Positions 42,675 through 51,404 of a stretch of DNA of 64,000 nt are shown piece after piece. The stretch is from Sporomusaceae bacterium UBA7701. Lineage in GTDB: Bacteria > Bacillota > Negativicutes > Sporomusales > UBA7701. Below the pieces are notes generated by a model, which saw only the letters and a list, made by a program, of their open reading frames with translations, had not been told where the DNA came from and did no database searches. Each line of letters begins with the position of its first letter. Position 1 is the first letter of the stretch. Made by a program: the position numbers and the translations under genes. Location of the stretch: NCBI GenBank assembly GCA_002482545.1, contig DLGF01000025.1, positions 130,200 to 194,199 on the forward strand, read 5' to 3'.

Positions 42675-43601
42675 ATGAATATACAAGCGCATATTCTTCA
42701 GAAAAACGGTCTCGTAGCCATAAAGCTGGCGCGGGAGCTCATGACCCTGAAAACCGGGGACCGGCTCAGCACCATTGAAGAATACTCGCAAAAGTACAGC
42801 GCCGCCCGAGGGACCGTCCAAGCCGCCCTGAAGCTGCTGGGCCAGTACAAGGCCATTGCGCTCGAACCCCGGGGACATCTCGGCACCTTTATCACCGGCG
42901 TTGACTATGAAGTGCTGTGGGAGTTTACCGGATTGGGAACCATCATGGGGGTTATGCCGCTGCCCTATTCCAGGCGCTACGAGGGACTGGCCACCGGGCT
43001 ATACCAGGTGCTCGGCAGCCGGCGGATACCCTTCAGCCTGGCCTATATGCGGGGAGCGGAGACGCGGCTCAGCGCCCTGAAAAGCGGACGCTATGATCTG
43101 GCGATTGTTTCCCGATTGGCCGCCGCCGCAGCCATCGAACGGGGGCAGGAGATCGATATCGCCATCGAATTTGGGCGGTATACCTATGTCAATCAGCATG
43201 TCATCCTATTCTCCGACACTGCGAAGCGGGAGATCGAGGACGGCATGGCAGTCGGAGTCGACCGGACCTCCATTGACCACCATCTGCTGACGCTGAGTCA
43301 GTGCGCCGGGAAACGGGTCAATCTGGTCGATCTGGCGTATAATCAGATCATCAGCAAGCTGCAGGCCCGGGAAATTGACGCGGCGGTCTGGAATATCGAT
43401 GAAATTTTGGAACGCCAGATCGATATCCCCTATTATTCGCTTCGCAGCGACGAGTTCGCCGACTGCGACACCGAAGCCGTGGCGGTCGTAAACCGCCAGA
43501 ACGACGGGCTCCGCAATCTGCTCAGCGCTTTTGTCGATAAGGAGGAAGTGGTGACCTGCCAGCAGCAGGTGGTGAGGGGAGAGCGGATTCCGAACTACTA
43601 G
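42675..43601 (+). CDS. yhfZ: YhfZ-like regulator (winged helix plus binding-protein domain)
   Basis: The 308 residues comprise an N-terminal winged helix-turn-helix (SQKYSAARGTVQAALKLL) and a periplasmic-binding-protein-like effector domain (MGVMPLPYSRRYEGLATGLY, RYDLAIVSRLAA). This is the architecture of E. coli YhfZ, whose target is uncharacterised. It heads a run of genes collinear in content with the E. coli yhfSTU-php-yhfWXYZ locus, so it is probably the local regulator. ATG at 42675 has GAGGACGAG upstream. Confidence 0.85.
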   Translation: MNIQAHILQKNGLVAIKLARELMTLKTGDRLSTIEEYSQKYSAARGTVQAALKLLGQYKAIALEPRGHLGTFITGVDYEVLWEFTGLGTIMGVMPLPYSRRYEGLATGLYQVLGSRRIPFSLAYMRGAETRLSALKSGRYDLAIVSRLAAAAAIERGQEIDIAIEFGRYTYVNQHVILFSDTAKREIEDGMAVGVDRTSIDHHLLTLSQCAGKRVNLVDLAYNQIISKLQAREIDAAVWNIDEILERQIDIPYYSLRSDEFADCDTEAVAVVNRQNDGLRNLLSAFVDKEEVVTCQQQVVRGERIPNY

Positions 43602-43631
43602 AAGGGTGGGTGAATTGCCCGGAGGGCTTGA

Positions 43632-43660
43632 TTGGTTCAATATACGAAATTATGTATAAT
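43632..43660 (+). promoter_or_regulatory. Internal promoter and operator before yhfY
   Basis: TTGGTT (43632-43637), 17 bases, TATAAT (43655-43660). The 18-mer ATACGAAATTATGTATAA at 43642-43659 covers the spacer and -10 box and repeats the yhfZ site with 14 of its first 15 bases identical. Binding here would block polymerase. Confidence 0.7.
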
Positions 43661-43672
43661 GGGAGCGATACA

Positions 43673-44038
43673 ATGGACTTGAGCGTGCGGCTGCAAATTC
43701 TCCAAGATGCGGGGCAATTGAGCGAAGCCAACCACCGGGCGATTGCCGGGATCATCGCCATGCTGGCCGATGACTGGAACATCGAACTGACGGAGGAAAA
43801 TGGGGCCATGTTTGTTACCCATTTGGCCATTGCCTTGGAACGGATCGCCAAAGGGGAGCCGGTCAAGCCCGTAGAGGAGTACGTATTGGCTGAACTGAAG
43901 AGCCAGGACTGTTTCGGCTCCTGCCGCCGGGCGCTGGCCGGCATTGCGGCGATCGTGGGGCGGGAGTTCCCCGGGGAGGAAGAAGGGTATGTGCTGATTC
44001 ATTTGTGTACCCTATTTGCAAAGGAGGCCCAGCGATGA
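43673..44038 (+). CDS. yhfY: YhfY-like PRD-domain protein
   Basis: This 121-residue protein resembles a single PTS-regulation-type domain, as in E. coli YhfY (about 120 residues): RLQILQDAGQLSEANHRAI, then FVTHLAIALERIAKGEPV and EEGYVLIHLCTLFAKE. ATG at 43673 is chosen for GGGAG 8 bases upstream; ATG 43652 lies inside the promoter. It overlaps yhfU by four bases. Confidence 0.82.
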   Translation: MDLSVRLQILQDAGQLSEANHRAIAGIIAMLADDWNIELTEENGAMFVTHLAIALERIAKGEPVKPVEEYVLAELKSQDCFGSCRRALAGIAAIVGREFPGEEEGYVLIHLCTLFAKEAQR

Positions 44039-44397
44039 TTCGTGTGGTTGTCGGAGGTCAGATCGATAAGGAAAGGCTTGCGGACTTGGTCAAGAAATTG
44101 GGCGGCGATCAGGTCGAAGTGACGGTAAAATCGGACATCGAGGCCGCGCTGGCCATAAAAACCAACCAGGCGGACTACTATCTGGGCGCCTGCCACACCG
44201 GCGGCGGCGGGGCGCTTGCCATGGCGATCGCCCTTCTGGGCATGGGGTTGTGCGCCACGGTCTCCATGCCGGGCATGATGAAAAGCCAAGCCGACATTAT
44301 CAAAGAAATCGACAGCGGCAAAAAGGCCTTTGGCTTTACGCCGCAGCACATGGAGCAAGTCGTGCCGATCATCGTCCGGAAAATCCTCGGGCAGTAG
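44035..44397 (+). CDS. yhfU: YhfU-like protein (DUF2620)
   Basis: This 120-residue cytoplasmic protein matches E. coli YhfU, an uncharacterised family. Visible features are GGQIDKERLADLVKKLGGDQ, the glycine-rich ACHTGGGGALAMAIALLG with a possible nucleotide or phosphate loop, and QVVPIIVRKILG at the end. ATG at 44035 overlaps the yhfY stop (ATGA), with AAGGAGG upstream. Confidence 0.83.
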   Translation: MIRVVVGGQIDKERLADLVKKLGGDQVEVTVKSDIEAALAIKTNQADYYLGACHTGGGGALAMAIALLGMGLCATVSMPGMMKSQADIIKEIDSGKKAFGFTPQHMEQVVPIIVRKILGQ

Positions 44398-44454
44398 CAC
44401 CGGCGACGATGAATGTAGCGGTACAGATCGATTCATTCGGGGGAGGAGAAAAGG

Positions 44455-45741
44455 ATGAAAATCTTACTGATGGCGTTAATCGGCGCCTTGGCGTCGATTT
44501 TAGCCAACAAAGGGGTGGCCGTGTTCAATGACGGATTGCGGCCGATTATGCCGGAATACCTGGAAGGCCGCATGGACCGGAAGGCCCTTGCCGCCACAAG
44601 CTTTGCCCTCAGCTTTGGACTGGTCATCGGTTTCGGCATTCCCATTTCCCTGGCGGCGACGATTATTCTCATCCACAGCATTCTGCTCGGTACGGATATC
44701 ATCGGCACCTGGTGCCCCGAGGGGAAAAAGGGCGTCCTGATGTCCGGGCTGGTCGGCGCCGCCTATGGAGCAGGAATCGCCGCGGGGCTCGAGGTCGTTG
44801 TCAATCTGTTTAAGGCGCTTCCCGTAAACTTCCTGCCGCAGCTGGGCCAGGTGGGCGGCCCGATTGTCGCGGCTTTCGCCGCTTTCCCGGCCCTGACGGT
44901 AGCCTACCAGTACGGCTTCAGGAAGGGCCTGGTCACCCTGGTGGCCTCGTTCCTGGTCCGCCAATTCGTCCAATACTGGGGAACCATCAGCGTCGGCGGC
45001 GCTAAAGTGGCTCTCAATCCCGAGGGGATGGCCCTCCTGACGGGGATGGTCATCCTGATCATCTTCGCCACCCGGGAGAAGGTCGATCCCCATGCCGCCA
45101 CAGTGGACCTCAGCGTGCTTTTTAGCGAGCGGGTAAAACGGATCAAGGGGAACATCCCGTACCTGGCGGTGATGGGCGGTCTGGTAGCCGCCGCGACCAG
45201 TTACAACATTCTGGCCGGCGATCCCATATCCCTCAACCTTCTGGCCAAGGGAAAGGACTACGAAGCCGCGTTGACGGCCTTTGCCCGCGGGATCGGCTTT
45301 ATTCCGCTGGTGACGACCACGGCGATCGCCACCGGGGTCTACGGGCCGGTCGGCTTGACCTTTGTCTTCACCATCGGCCTTTTGATCAAGAATCCGCTGG
45401 CGGCTTTTGTCCTGGGGGCGGTGATGATCGCGGCGGAAGTGCTGCTGCTGGACGCGCTGGCCAAGTTCCTCGATAAGTTTCCCGGCATGCGCAAATGCGG
45501 CGACAACATTCGCACCGCCATGTCCAAGCTGCTGGAAGTCGCCCTGCTGGTGGGCGGTATGATGGCCGCCAACGCCATGGCCCCGGGACTCGGTTTCTTC
45601 GTGGTCGCCGGCCTCTATATTCTCAACCAGACCGCGAAAAAGCCCTTTGTCAACATGGCGGTAGGCCCGCTGGGAGCCATCTTGGTCGGCGTGCTCGTCA
45701 ATCTCCTCTATATCGCCGGCCTGTACTTGCCTCCCAAGTAA
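44455..45741 (+). CDS. yhfT: YhfT-like membrane transporter
   Basis: This 428-residue hydrophobic protein with ten or more membrane segments is the counterpart of E. coli YhfT, presumed to be a permease. Conserved-looking loops include GLRPIMPEYLEGRMDRKAL and GTDIIGTWCPEGKKGVL. It is tightly linked to yhfU (57 bases). The carried compound is unknown and should be the substrate of the enzymes downstream. Confidence 0.83.
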   Translation: MKILLMALIGALASILANKGVAVFNDGLRPIMPEYLEGRMDRKALAATSFALSFGLVIGFGIPISLAATIILIHSILLGTDIIGTWCPEGKKGVLMSGLVGAAYGAGIAAGLEVVVNLFKALPVNFLPQLGQVGGPIVAAFAAFPALTVAYQYGFRKGLVTLVASFLVRQFVQYWGTISVGGAKVALNPEGMALLTGMVILIIFATREKVDPHAATVDLSVLFSERVKRIKGNIPYLAVMGGLVAAATSYNILAGDPISLNLLAKGKDYEAALTAFARGIGFIPLVTTTAIATGVYGPVGLTFVFTIGLLIKNPLAAFVLGAVMIAAEVLLLDALAKFLDKFPGMRKCGDNIRTAMSKLLEVALLVGGMMAANAMAPGLGFFVVAGLYILNQTAKKPFVNMAVGPLGAILVGVLVNLLYIAGLYLPPK

Positions 45742-45792
45742 CAGCCGGCTGCTCGCCGCCAAGTCATCTCCGTCCGGAAGGGGAGAGCGCTT

Positions 45793-46902
45793 TTGTTTTC
45801 CGTAAACACCGAACTCATCCGGCTGGCCCGGGCCACCCAGAAGGCGATGCAGCAAACCGGCAGCACCGTGGTGAGGGTAAACCCCGACATGCTGCTGGAC
45901 GCCGCCGGCAAGCTGGAGGCCTATCCGAGCGTGGCGGCGGTCGGCGTCAAGAACACCGGCCAGATTCTCCGCCGGGTGATAAAAAGACTCGTCGAGAGCG
46001 GCGGGTATGTCTGGCATACCGTTGATGCCATGGCCGAAGGCGGACGGGCCATTGATCCCGCCCTGACCAACCCGCTCACGCTGCGCCCGATGACCGGGTC
46101 ATCCAGCGCGACCGCCCTGAATGTTTTGTACGGCATCAACGATCTGGGCCTGGCTACCGACGGCGGGGGATCGGTCCTCGCGCCGGCCATCAGCCTCAAC
46201 CTGGCGGCCGTCATGGCCAAAGGCCTGGGGCTTGCCGGCGCCGGCGCCAGGATATCCACCGATAAGATCCGCTTTACGCCCGGGCTGGGAGTGATCAGCC
46301 ACGATTATAAGCTTGCCCGGGAAGCGATTCTCGCTTTGACGGAGGCCGGGCAGGCTTCCCCGGATTACCGCCGGGTCAGCGTCGCCGTCTGTCGCCCGGG
46401 GCAAATCAGCTTGCCGGACGGGACGGACATGTACGGCCGGCTCAGGCCGGCAATCGATTGCCTGCAGAATTTAGGCTGCCGGGTCGAGCCCGCCGACTTC
46501 CCCGATTTTGCCGACCGGCAGCAGGCCATCGACCGGACGCAGGCCCTCTGTCAGCGCTACGACTGCCTCCTGACCTATGAAGGTCCGGTGGACCTCCTGG
46601 GCATCGGCGACTCGGTGCTCGGCGGGATGGGAGCCTTTGCCCGGAACGCCCAGCAGCAGTCCGGGAAGTATCTGGTCAAGATCGCCAACATGATCAACGC
46701 CACCGCGGTGGCGCTTCCGGCCGACGAGGCGGCTTCCGGCCTGCTCATCGCGGCCCGGGAAGGACGGGAGCCGGGACAGACGGCGCTGGCTTTGGCCGGC
46801 CACCTGAGGGAGCTGTATCCTCAGCCCGGCTTGTATCAGGATTATTTCCGGGGCGGCCTTACCCGCCGCAGCGATGATTTACTATTTTCCCTCAAGGAGT
46901 AG
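45793..46902 (+). CDS. Divergent amidase-signature-like protein in the yhf cluster
   Basis: This 369-residue protein is not part of the E. coli yhf set. It keeps a reduced amidase-signature triad: a lysine in AAVGVKNTGQI, serines in TGSSSATALNVLYG and the nucleophile-type serine in ATDGGGSVLAPAIS. The usual glycine-rich linker is altered, so activity is uncertain. TTG at 45793 follows AAGGGGAG. Placed between yhfT and php, it may hydrolyse an amide in the unknown yhf substrate. Confidence 0.7.
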   Translation: MFSVNTELIRLARATQKAMQQTGSTVVRVNPDMLLDAAGKLEAYPSVAAVGVKNTGQILRRVIKRLVESGGYVWHTVDAMAEGGRAIDPALTNPLTLRPMTGSSSATALNVLYGINDLGLATDGGGSVLAPAISLNLAAVMAKGLGLAGAGARISTDKIRFTPGLGVISHDYKLAREAILALTEAGQASPDYRRVSVAVCRPGQISLPDGTDMYGRLRPAIDCLQNLGCRVEPADFPDFADRQQAIDRTQALCQRYDCLLTYEGPVDLLGIGDSVLGGMGAFARNAQQQSGKYLVKIANMINATAVALPADEAASGLLIAAREGREPGQTALALAGHLRELYPQPGLYQDYFRGGLTRRSDDLLFSLKE

Positions 46903-46907
46903 CTATT

Positions 46908-47780
46908 ATGTTGCGACAAGGCATTACCTACGCCCACGAGCATGTCACCGTCGACCTGTCGGGGGTAAAAGGGGATATCGATTGCCGGCTGGACTGCCAG
47001 GGCGAAACGATCGCGGAATTTCGGCGCCTGAAAGCCCTGGGGGTCGCCAATGTCATCGACGTCACCAACCGCGGCATGGGGCGCAATGTAGAATATGTGC
47101 AACAGGTCGCCGCCCGGACGGGGATTCACGTCGTCAGTGCGACCGGCTATTATAAAGAGCCATTCCTGCCGGAAGAAGTATACGCTTTAGATGAGAAAGC
47201 CCTGGCGGACATTATGATCGCCGAGATTTTGGAGGGCATCGACGGTACCGGCATCAGAGCCGGAATTATCGGCGAGATCGGCGCCAGCCAGGACCGGATA
47301 ACCCCGGCGGAGGCCAAGGTCTTTGCCGCCGCGGCCCGGGCGCACCGGGAAACGGGCCGGCCGATCAGCACCCATACGACGCTGGGGCGGCTGGGGCTGG
47401 AGCAGGTCGACCTGCTTCAGCGGCAGGGGGTCGATTTGGCCAAGGTTATTATCGGCCACGCCGACCTGAGCGGCGACGCCGCGTATGTGCTGCGCCTCCT
47501 GGATCGCGGCGTCTTTGTCGCCTTTGACACCATCGGCAAGATCAACTATATGGCCGAGGAACGCCGTCTTGCCACGCTGCGGGCCGTCTGCGACCGGGGG
47601 CTGGCCGGCCGGGTGGTGCTGTCCATGGACATAACCCGCCGTTCTCACCTGGCGAGCTTCGGTGGAATTGGTTATTCCTATTTGCTGCAATCCTTCATCC
47701 CCTTCATCCGGGCGAACGGAATCGCCGAAGCGGATATTCAGGACATGCTATGCAATAATATCCATAAAATTTTCCAATAG
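46908..47780 (+). CDS. php: Phosphotriesterase homology protein
   Basis: This 290-residue TIM-barrel metallohydrolase of the amidohydrolase superfamily has H10 and H12 of the HxH metal pair (YAHEHVTVD), later histidines in ISTHTTLGRLG and IIGHADLSGD, and an aspartate in VVLSMDITRRS, the expected two-metal set. The bridging lysine of true phosphotriesterases is not evident (GEIGASQ region). E. coli Php lies in the matching locus and its substrate is unknown. It starts 5 bases after the amidase-like gene. Confidence 0.88.
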   Translation: MLRQGITYAHEHVTVDLSGVKGDIDCRLDCQGETIAEFRRLKALGVANVIDVTNRGMGRNVEYVQQVAARTGIHVVSATGYYKEPFLPEEVYALDEKALADIMIAEILEGIDGTGIRAGIIGEIGASQDRITPAEAKVFAAAARAHRETGRPISTHTTLGRLGLEQVDLLQRQGVDLAKVIIGHADLSGDAAYVLRLLDRGVFVAFDTIGKINYMAEERRLATLRAVCDRGLAGRVVLSMDITRRSHLASFGGIGYSYLLQSFIPFIRANGIAEADIQDMLCNNIHKIFQ

Positions 47781-47791
47781 GAAGTGGCACT

Positions 47792-48901
47792 ATGCAGACC
47801 TATCCGTTGGAGTCGCTGACCCTGGCCGAGGCCAAGCAACTGCAGTTCCGCCTGGTAGATATCACCACGCGGTATTTTCGCGGGCGGGACATCCTCTCGC
47901 AGGGAGATCTGGGGGTAGTGGCGGAACAAAACAAGCCAACCGCCACCCGCAAAGTGGAGCAGATTATCGCCGACTTTTTCGACACCGAGGCGGCGGTGCT
48001 GGTCCAGGGGGCCGGGACGGCGGCCATCCGCTGGGGGCTCTACAGTATCCTTCAGCCGGGGCAGACGCTCTTGGTTCACGACGCCCCCCTGTATCCGACC
48101 ACCCGGGTGACGGTCGAAGCCATGGGGCTTTCGCTGGCGGCGGCGGATATGAACGATCCGCGGAAGCTGGCCGAGGCCCTTGACGGACGAAAGCCGGAAG
48201 CCGCCCTCATCCAGCACACCCGGCAGAAGCCGGAGGATGGCTATGTCCTGGCCGAGGTGGTGGCCGGCATCCGGAGGAAATATCCCAAGCTGCCGATACT
48301 GGCCGACGACAATTACGCCGCCCTCAAGGTCCGCCGGATCGGCGTCCAGTGCGGGGCCGACCTCTCCGCCTTTTCGCTGTTCAAGCTGCTTGGCCCGGAA
48401 GGCATCGGCTGCATCGCGGGGCGGGGGGACTTCATCCGCAAAATTGCCGGGGCCAACTACTCGGGCGGGGGCCAAGTCCAGGGCCACACGGCGCTGGCAG
48501 CGCTGCGGGGCATGATTTACGCTCCGGTGGCCTTGGCGCTGCAGGCTGAGGTCAATGAGGAACTGGTCAGCCGGCTCGAGGCCGGCGAAGTTGCCGGGGT
48601 GCGCAAAGCCTTCCTGGCCAACGCCCAGTCGAAAGTGCTCCTGGTGGAACTGGAGCAGCCGGTAGCCAAGGCCGTTATCGCCGCCGCCGAGGAGCTGGGA
48701 GCGGCGCCCCATCCGGTGGGCGCGGAATCGATCTATGAATTTGTACCGATGGTTTACCGGGTTTCAGGCACCTTCTTAGCCGCCGACCCGAGCCTGGAGG
48801 ACCGGATGCTTCGCATCAACCCCCTCCGGGCGGGCGCCGATACCGTCATTCGCATCCTGGGCGCGGCCTTGGCGCAGGCCGGCGGCCAAGGGAGGCGCTA
48901 G
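47792..48901 (+). CDS. yhfS: YhfS-like PLP-dependent aminotransferase-fold protein
   Basis: This 369-residue fold-type I PLP protein matches E. coli YhfS. The Schiff-base lysine is probably K198 in FSLFKLLGPEG and the pyridine-binding aspartate D172 or D173 in ILADDNYAALK. VQGAGTAAIRWGLYSIL is the phosphate-binding region. The lyase/transferase chemistry and substrate are unknown. It starts 11 bases after php and ends 2 bases before yhfX. Confidence 0.85.
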   Translation: MQTYPLESLTLAEAKQLQFRLVDITTRYFRGRDILSQGDLGVVAEQNKPTATRKVEQIIADFFDTEAAVLVQGAGTAAIRWGLYSILQPGQTLLVHDAPLYPTTRVTVEAMGLSLAAADMNDPRKLAEALDGRKPEAALIQHTRQKPEDGYVLAEVVAGIRRKYPKLPILADDNYAALKVRRIGVQCGADLSAFSLFKLLGPEGIGCIAGRGDFIRKIAGANYSGGGQVQGHTALAALRGMIYAPVALALQAEVNEELVSRLEAGEVAGVRKAFLANAQSKVLLVELEQPVAKAVIAAAEELGAAPHPVGAESIYEFVPMVYRVSGTFLAADPSLEDRMLRINPLRAGADTVIRILGAALAQAGGQGRR

Positions 48902-48903
48902 CC

Positions 48904-50076
48904 ATGTTTCTCGCCACCTTGCGCCGGCGAAATCCGGCCCTGCTGGAGACCGCGCTCGCCTTTCACCGCCGGGGAATCATCCGTCCGGATACCTATGTGC
49001 TGGATTTGGACGCGATCTGCCATAACGGCCGATTGATCAAGCAGCAGGCCGACGCCTTCGACATCGAGCTGTATTTTATGACCAAGCAACTGGGGCGCAA
49101 TCCCCTGGTGGCCCGGGCCCTTATGGACGTCGGCTACCAGGCTGCGGTGGCGGTCGACTACAAGGAAGCCGACCGGTTATGGGGGAGCGGCATCCCCCTT
49201 GGGAATGTCGGCCATTTGGTGCAGATACCGTCCGCCCAGGTTGCGGCAATGGTTCGCCGCAGACCCCGGGTGATCACGGTCTACTCGGTGGAAAAAGCCG
49301 GGGAAATCTCGGCGGCCGCCGTTCAGGCCGACCTGGTGCAAAACCTGATGCTCCGGGTCATCGGCGAGGGCGATGTTCTCTATCCCGGCCAGTACGGAGG
49401 CTTTGCCCTGGCCGAACTGGCCGCCAAGGCCCAAGCGATCGCCGCTCTGCCCAACCTTCGGATCACCGGGCTTACTTCCTTTCCCTGCTTTCTGTTCGAC
49501 GAGGAGGCCGGCCGGCTGGCGGCCACGCATAATGTCCGCACGCTGGGTCTGGCTAAGAAAATCTTGGCCGGGGCAGGCATCGCGGTTACCGAGGTCAACA
49601 TGCCGTCAGCCACCTGCGTGGCAACCATCCCGGACATAGCCCGCCACGGGGGAACGCACGGGGAACCGGGCCACGGCCTTTTGGGAACAACGCCGCTTCA
49701 CGCCGCGACCGATCAGCCGGAAGCGCCGGCGGTGGTTTATGTCAGCGAGATATCCCATCAACTGGAGGGCCGGAGTTATTGCTACGGCGGGGGGTATTAC
49801 CGGCGGTCCCATATGGTTTTTGCCGCCGTCGGCAACACGCCGGACGCCCTCCGGCAGGTGGACGTCGAATCGCCGGATACCGAAAGCATCGACTATTATC
49901 TTCGGCTAAACTGCCGGGCGGATGTCGGCGAGACCGTCCTCATGGCCTTCCGGACGCAGATTTTCGTCACCCGGAGCGACGTGGCCGTCGTCGAAGGTAT
50001 CCAGGCCGGAACCCCCAGACTCGCCGGAATCTATGACAGTCAGGGCTACTTGCTCGGCCGGGAGGGATATCGATGA
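48904..50076 (+). CDS. yhfX: YhfX-like alanine racemase-fold PLP protein
   Basis: The 390 residues have an alanine racemase-type TIM barrel at the N-terminus: TYVLDLDAICHNGRLI, then K61 in YFMTKQLGRNP as the likely PLP lysine, and FALAELAAKAQAI. It corresponds to E. coli YhfX. A racemase, epimerase or decarboxylase acting on an amino-acid-like substrate is possible. It overlaps the next gene by four bases (ATGA). Confidence 0.86.
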   Translation: MFLATLRRRNPALLETALAFHRRGIIRPDTYVLDLDAICHNGRLIKQQADAFDIELYFMTKQLGRNPLVARALMDVGYQAAVAVDYKEADRLWGSGIPLGNVGHLVQIPSAQVAAMVRRRPRVITVYSVEKAGEISAAAVQADLVQNLMLRVIGEGDVLYPGQYGGFALAELAAKAQAIAALPNLRITGLTSFPCFLFDEEAGRLAATHNVRTLGLAKKILAGAGIAVTEVNMPSATCVATIPDIARHGGTHGEPGHGLLGTTPLHAATDQPEAPAVVYVSEISHQLEGRSYCYGGGYYRRSHMVFAAVGNTPDALRQVDVESPDTESIDYYLRLNCRADVGETVLMAFRTQIFVTRSDVAVVEGIQAGTPRLAGIYDSQGYLLGREGYR

Positions 50077-51299
50077 AACGGTTTATTTTAGTGGTTCTCG
50101 ACGGTTTCGGCATCGGCGCCATGAATGACACGCCCCGGGTGCGCCCCCAGGACACCGGCGCTAATACCTGCCTGCACCTGCTGGAAAAAATGCCTGAGCT
50201 CAGTTTGCCTTACCTGGAGCGGCTGGGCCTGATGAACGCGCTGGGACAGGAGGCCGGCAGACTGCGCTACAGCCCCCGGGCGACCTTTGGCCGGTCCGAT
50301 CTCGCCCACTACTGGGCCGATACCTTTGCCGGGCATCAGGAAATTATGGGCTCAACCCCCCGGAAGCCTGTGGAGATGCCGTTTTCACAGTACATCCGCG
50401 CCGTCGGGGATCTCCTCCGGAGCAGCGGCTACAAGGTTGAGTTCAGGGGGAAGGAGCTCAAGCTGCTGTTGGTGAACGGGGCGATTACCGTCGCCGATAA
50501 TATCGAAGCTGACTTAGGGCTGATATACAATGTCACCGGAGCGCTCGATCAGGCACCCTTCGCGGAAGTGTTGGCCGTCGGCCGGCTTGTCAGGTCCGTG
50601 GTGCCGGTGTCCCGCGTGATCGCTTTGGGCGGCGAAGGCATCTCAACAGCCGATTTGTTGGGTGCGCTGGAAGAGAAAGATGGCAAGTTCATCGGGGTGA
50701 ATTGCCCCCGTTCCGGGGTCTACCGGCAGGGTTACCGGGTCATTCACATGGGCTATGGCACCGACCCGGAGCGGCAGGTGCCCACTCTGCTCGGCCGCTG
50801 CGGCATCCAGGTGACCTTGCTGGGCAAGGTAGCGGATATCGTGGAGAATCCTTACGGGACCAGCCGCTCCTGTGTGGACACCGCGGCGGTCTTGGACCTG
50901 ACCCTGACCCGGCTGCGGGCTGTCCGGGAAGGCTTCATCGCCACCAATGTCCAGGAAACCGATCTGGCCGGGCATGCCGAGAACGCGGAGGCCTATGCCG
51001 GCAAGCTGGTGATCGCCGATGAGTACCTGGGAAAAATTATGGCAGAGCTCGCCGATGACGATGTGCTGCTGGTCATGGCCGACCATGGCAACGACCCGAC
51101 CATCGGGCATTCGCACCACACGCGGGAGAAAGTGCCGCTCCTGGCTTGCGGCCCCAAGGTGCCGCCGGGATATTTCGGCCACCGGGCCACCCTGTCCGAT
51201 GTCGGGGCAACGGTGGCGGAGTACTTCGGCTGCCCGGCGCCGGAAAACGGCAAGTCTTTTTTGAATTTACTGACGGGGAATACCGGAAACAACCCGTAA
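50073..51299 (+). CDS. yhfW: YhfW-like phosphopentomutase-family protein
   Basis: This 408-residue metalloenzyme of the alkaline phosphatase superfamily is related to phosphopentomutase. Metal ligands are visible in VLDGFGIGAMND, ETDLAGHAENAEAY and ADHGNDPTIGHSHHTREKVPLL. The threonine nucleophile region is DTGANTCLHLLEK, with HQEIMGSTPRKPVEMPF after it. It corresponds to E. coli YhfW. It is the last gene of the yhf run, so the pathway probably handles a phosphorylated sugar or amino-sugar. Confidence 0.86.
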   Translation: MKRFILVVLDGFGIGAMNDTPRVRPQDTGANTCLHLLEKMPELSLPYLERLGLMNALGQEAGRLRYSPRATFGRSDLAHYWADTFAGHQEIMGSTPRKPVEMPFSQYIRAVGDLLRSSGYKVEFRGKELKLLLVNGAITVADNIEADLGLIYNVTGALDQAPFAEVLAVGRLVRSVVPVSRVIALGGEGISTADLLGALEEKDGKFIGVNCPRSGVYRQGYRVIHMGYGTDPERQVPTLLGRCGIQVTLLGKVADIVENPYGTSRSCVDTAAVLDLTLTRLRAVREGFIATNVQETDLAGHAENAEAYAGKLVIADEYLGKIMAELADDDVLLVMADHGNDPTIGHSHHTREKVPLLACGPKVPPGYFGHRATLSDVGATVAEYFGCPAPENGKSFLNLLTGNTGNNP

Positions 51300-51404
51300 A
51301 GCCCGGATAGCCGGACGGACCTTCGTACCGGCCGTCTAAACTGGTCTATACATTATGATGTCCGGATGGGCCGCTGCAACAAGGAAGGGAAAGGAGGTGG
51401 AAAA

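Noticed and set aside
44500..46017. 505-codon minus-strand frame opposite yhfT and the amidase-like gene
   Set aside because: It is antisense to a hydrophobic protein gene and reads as low-complexity H/Q/R/G-rich sequence, typical of a high-GC shadow.
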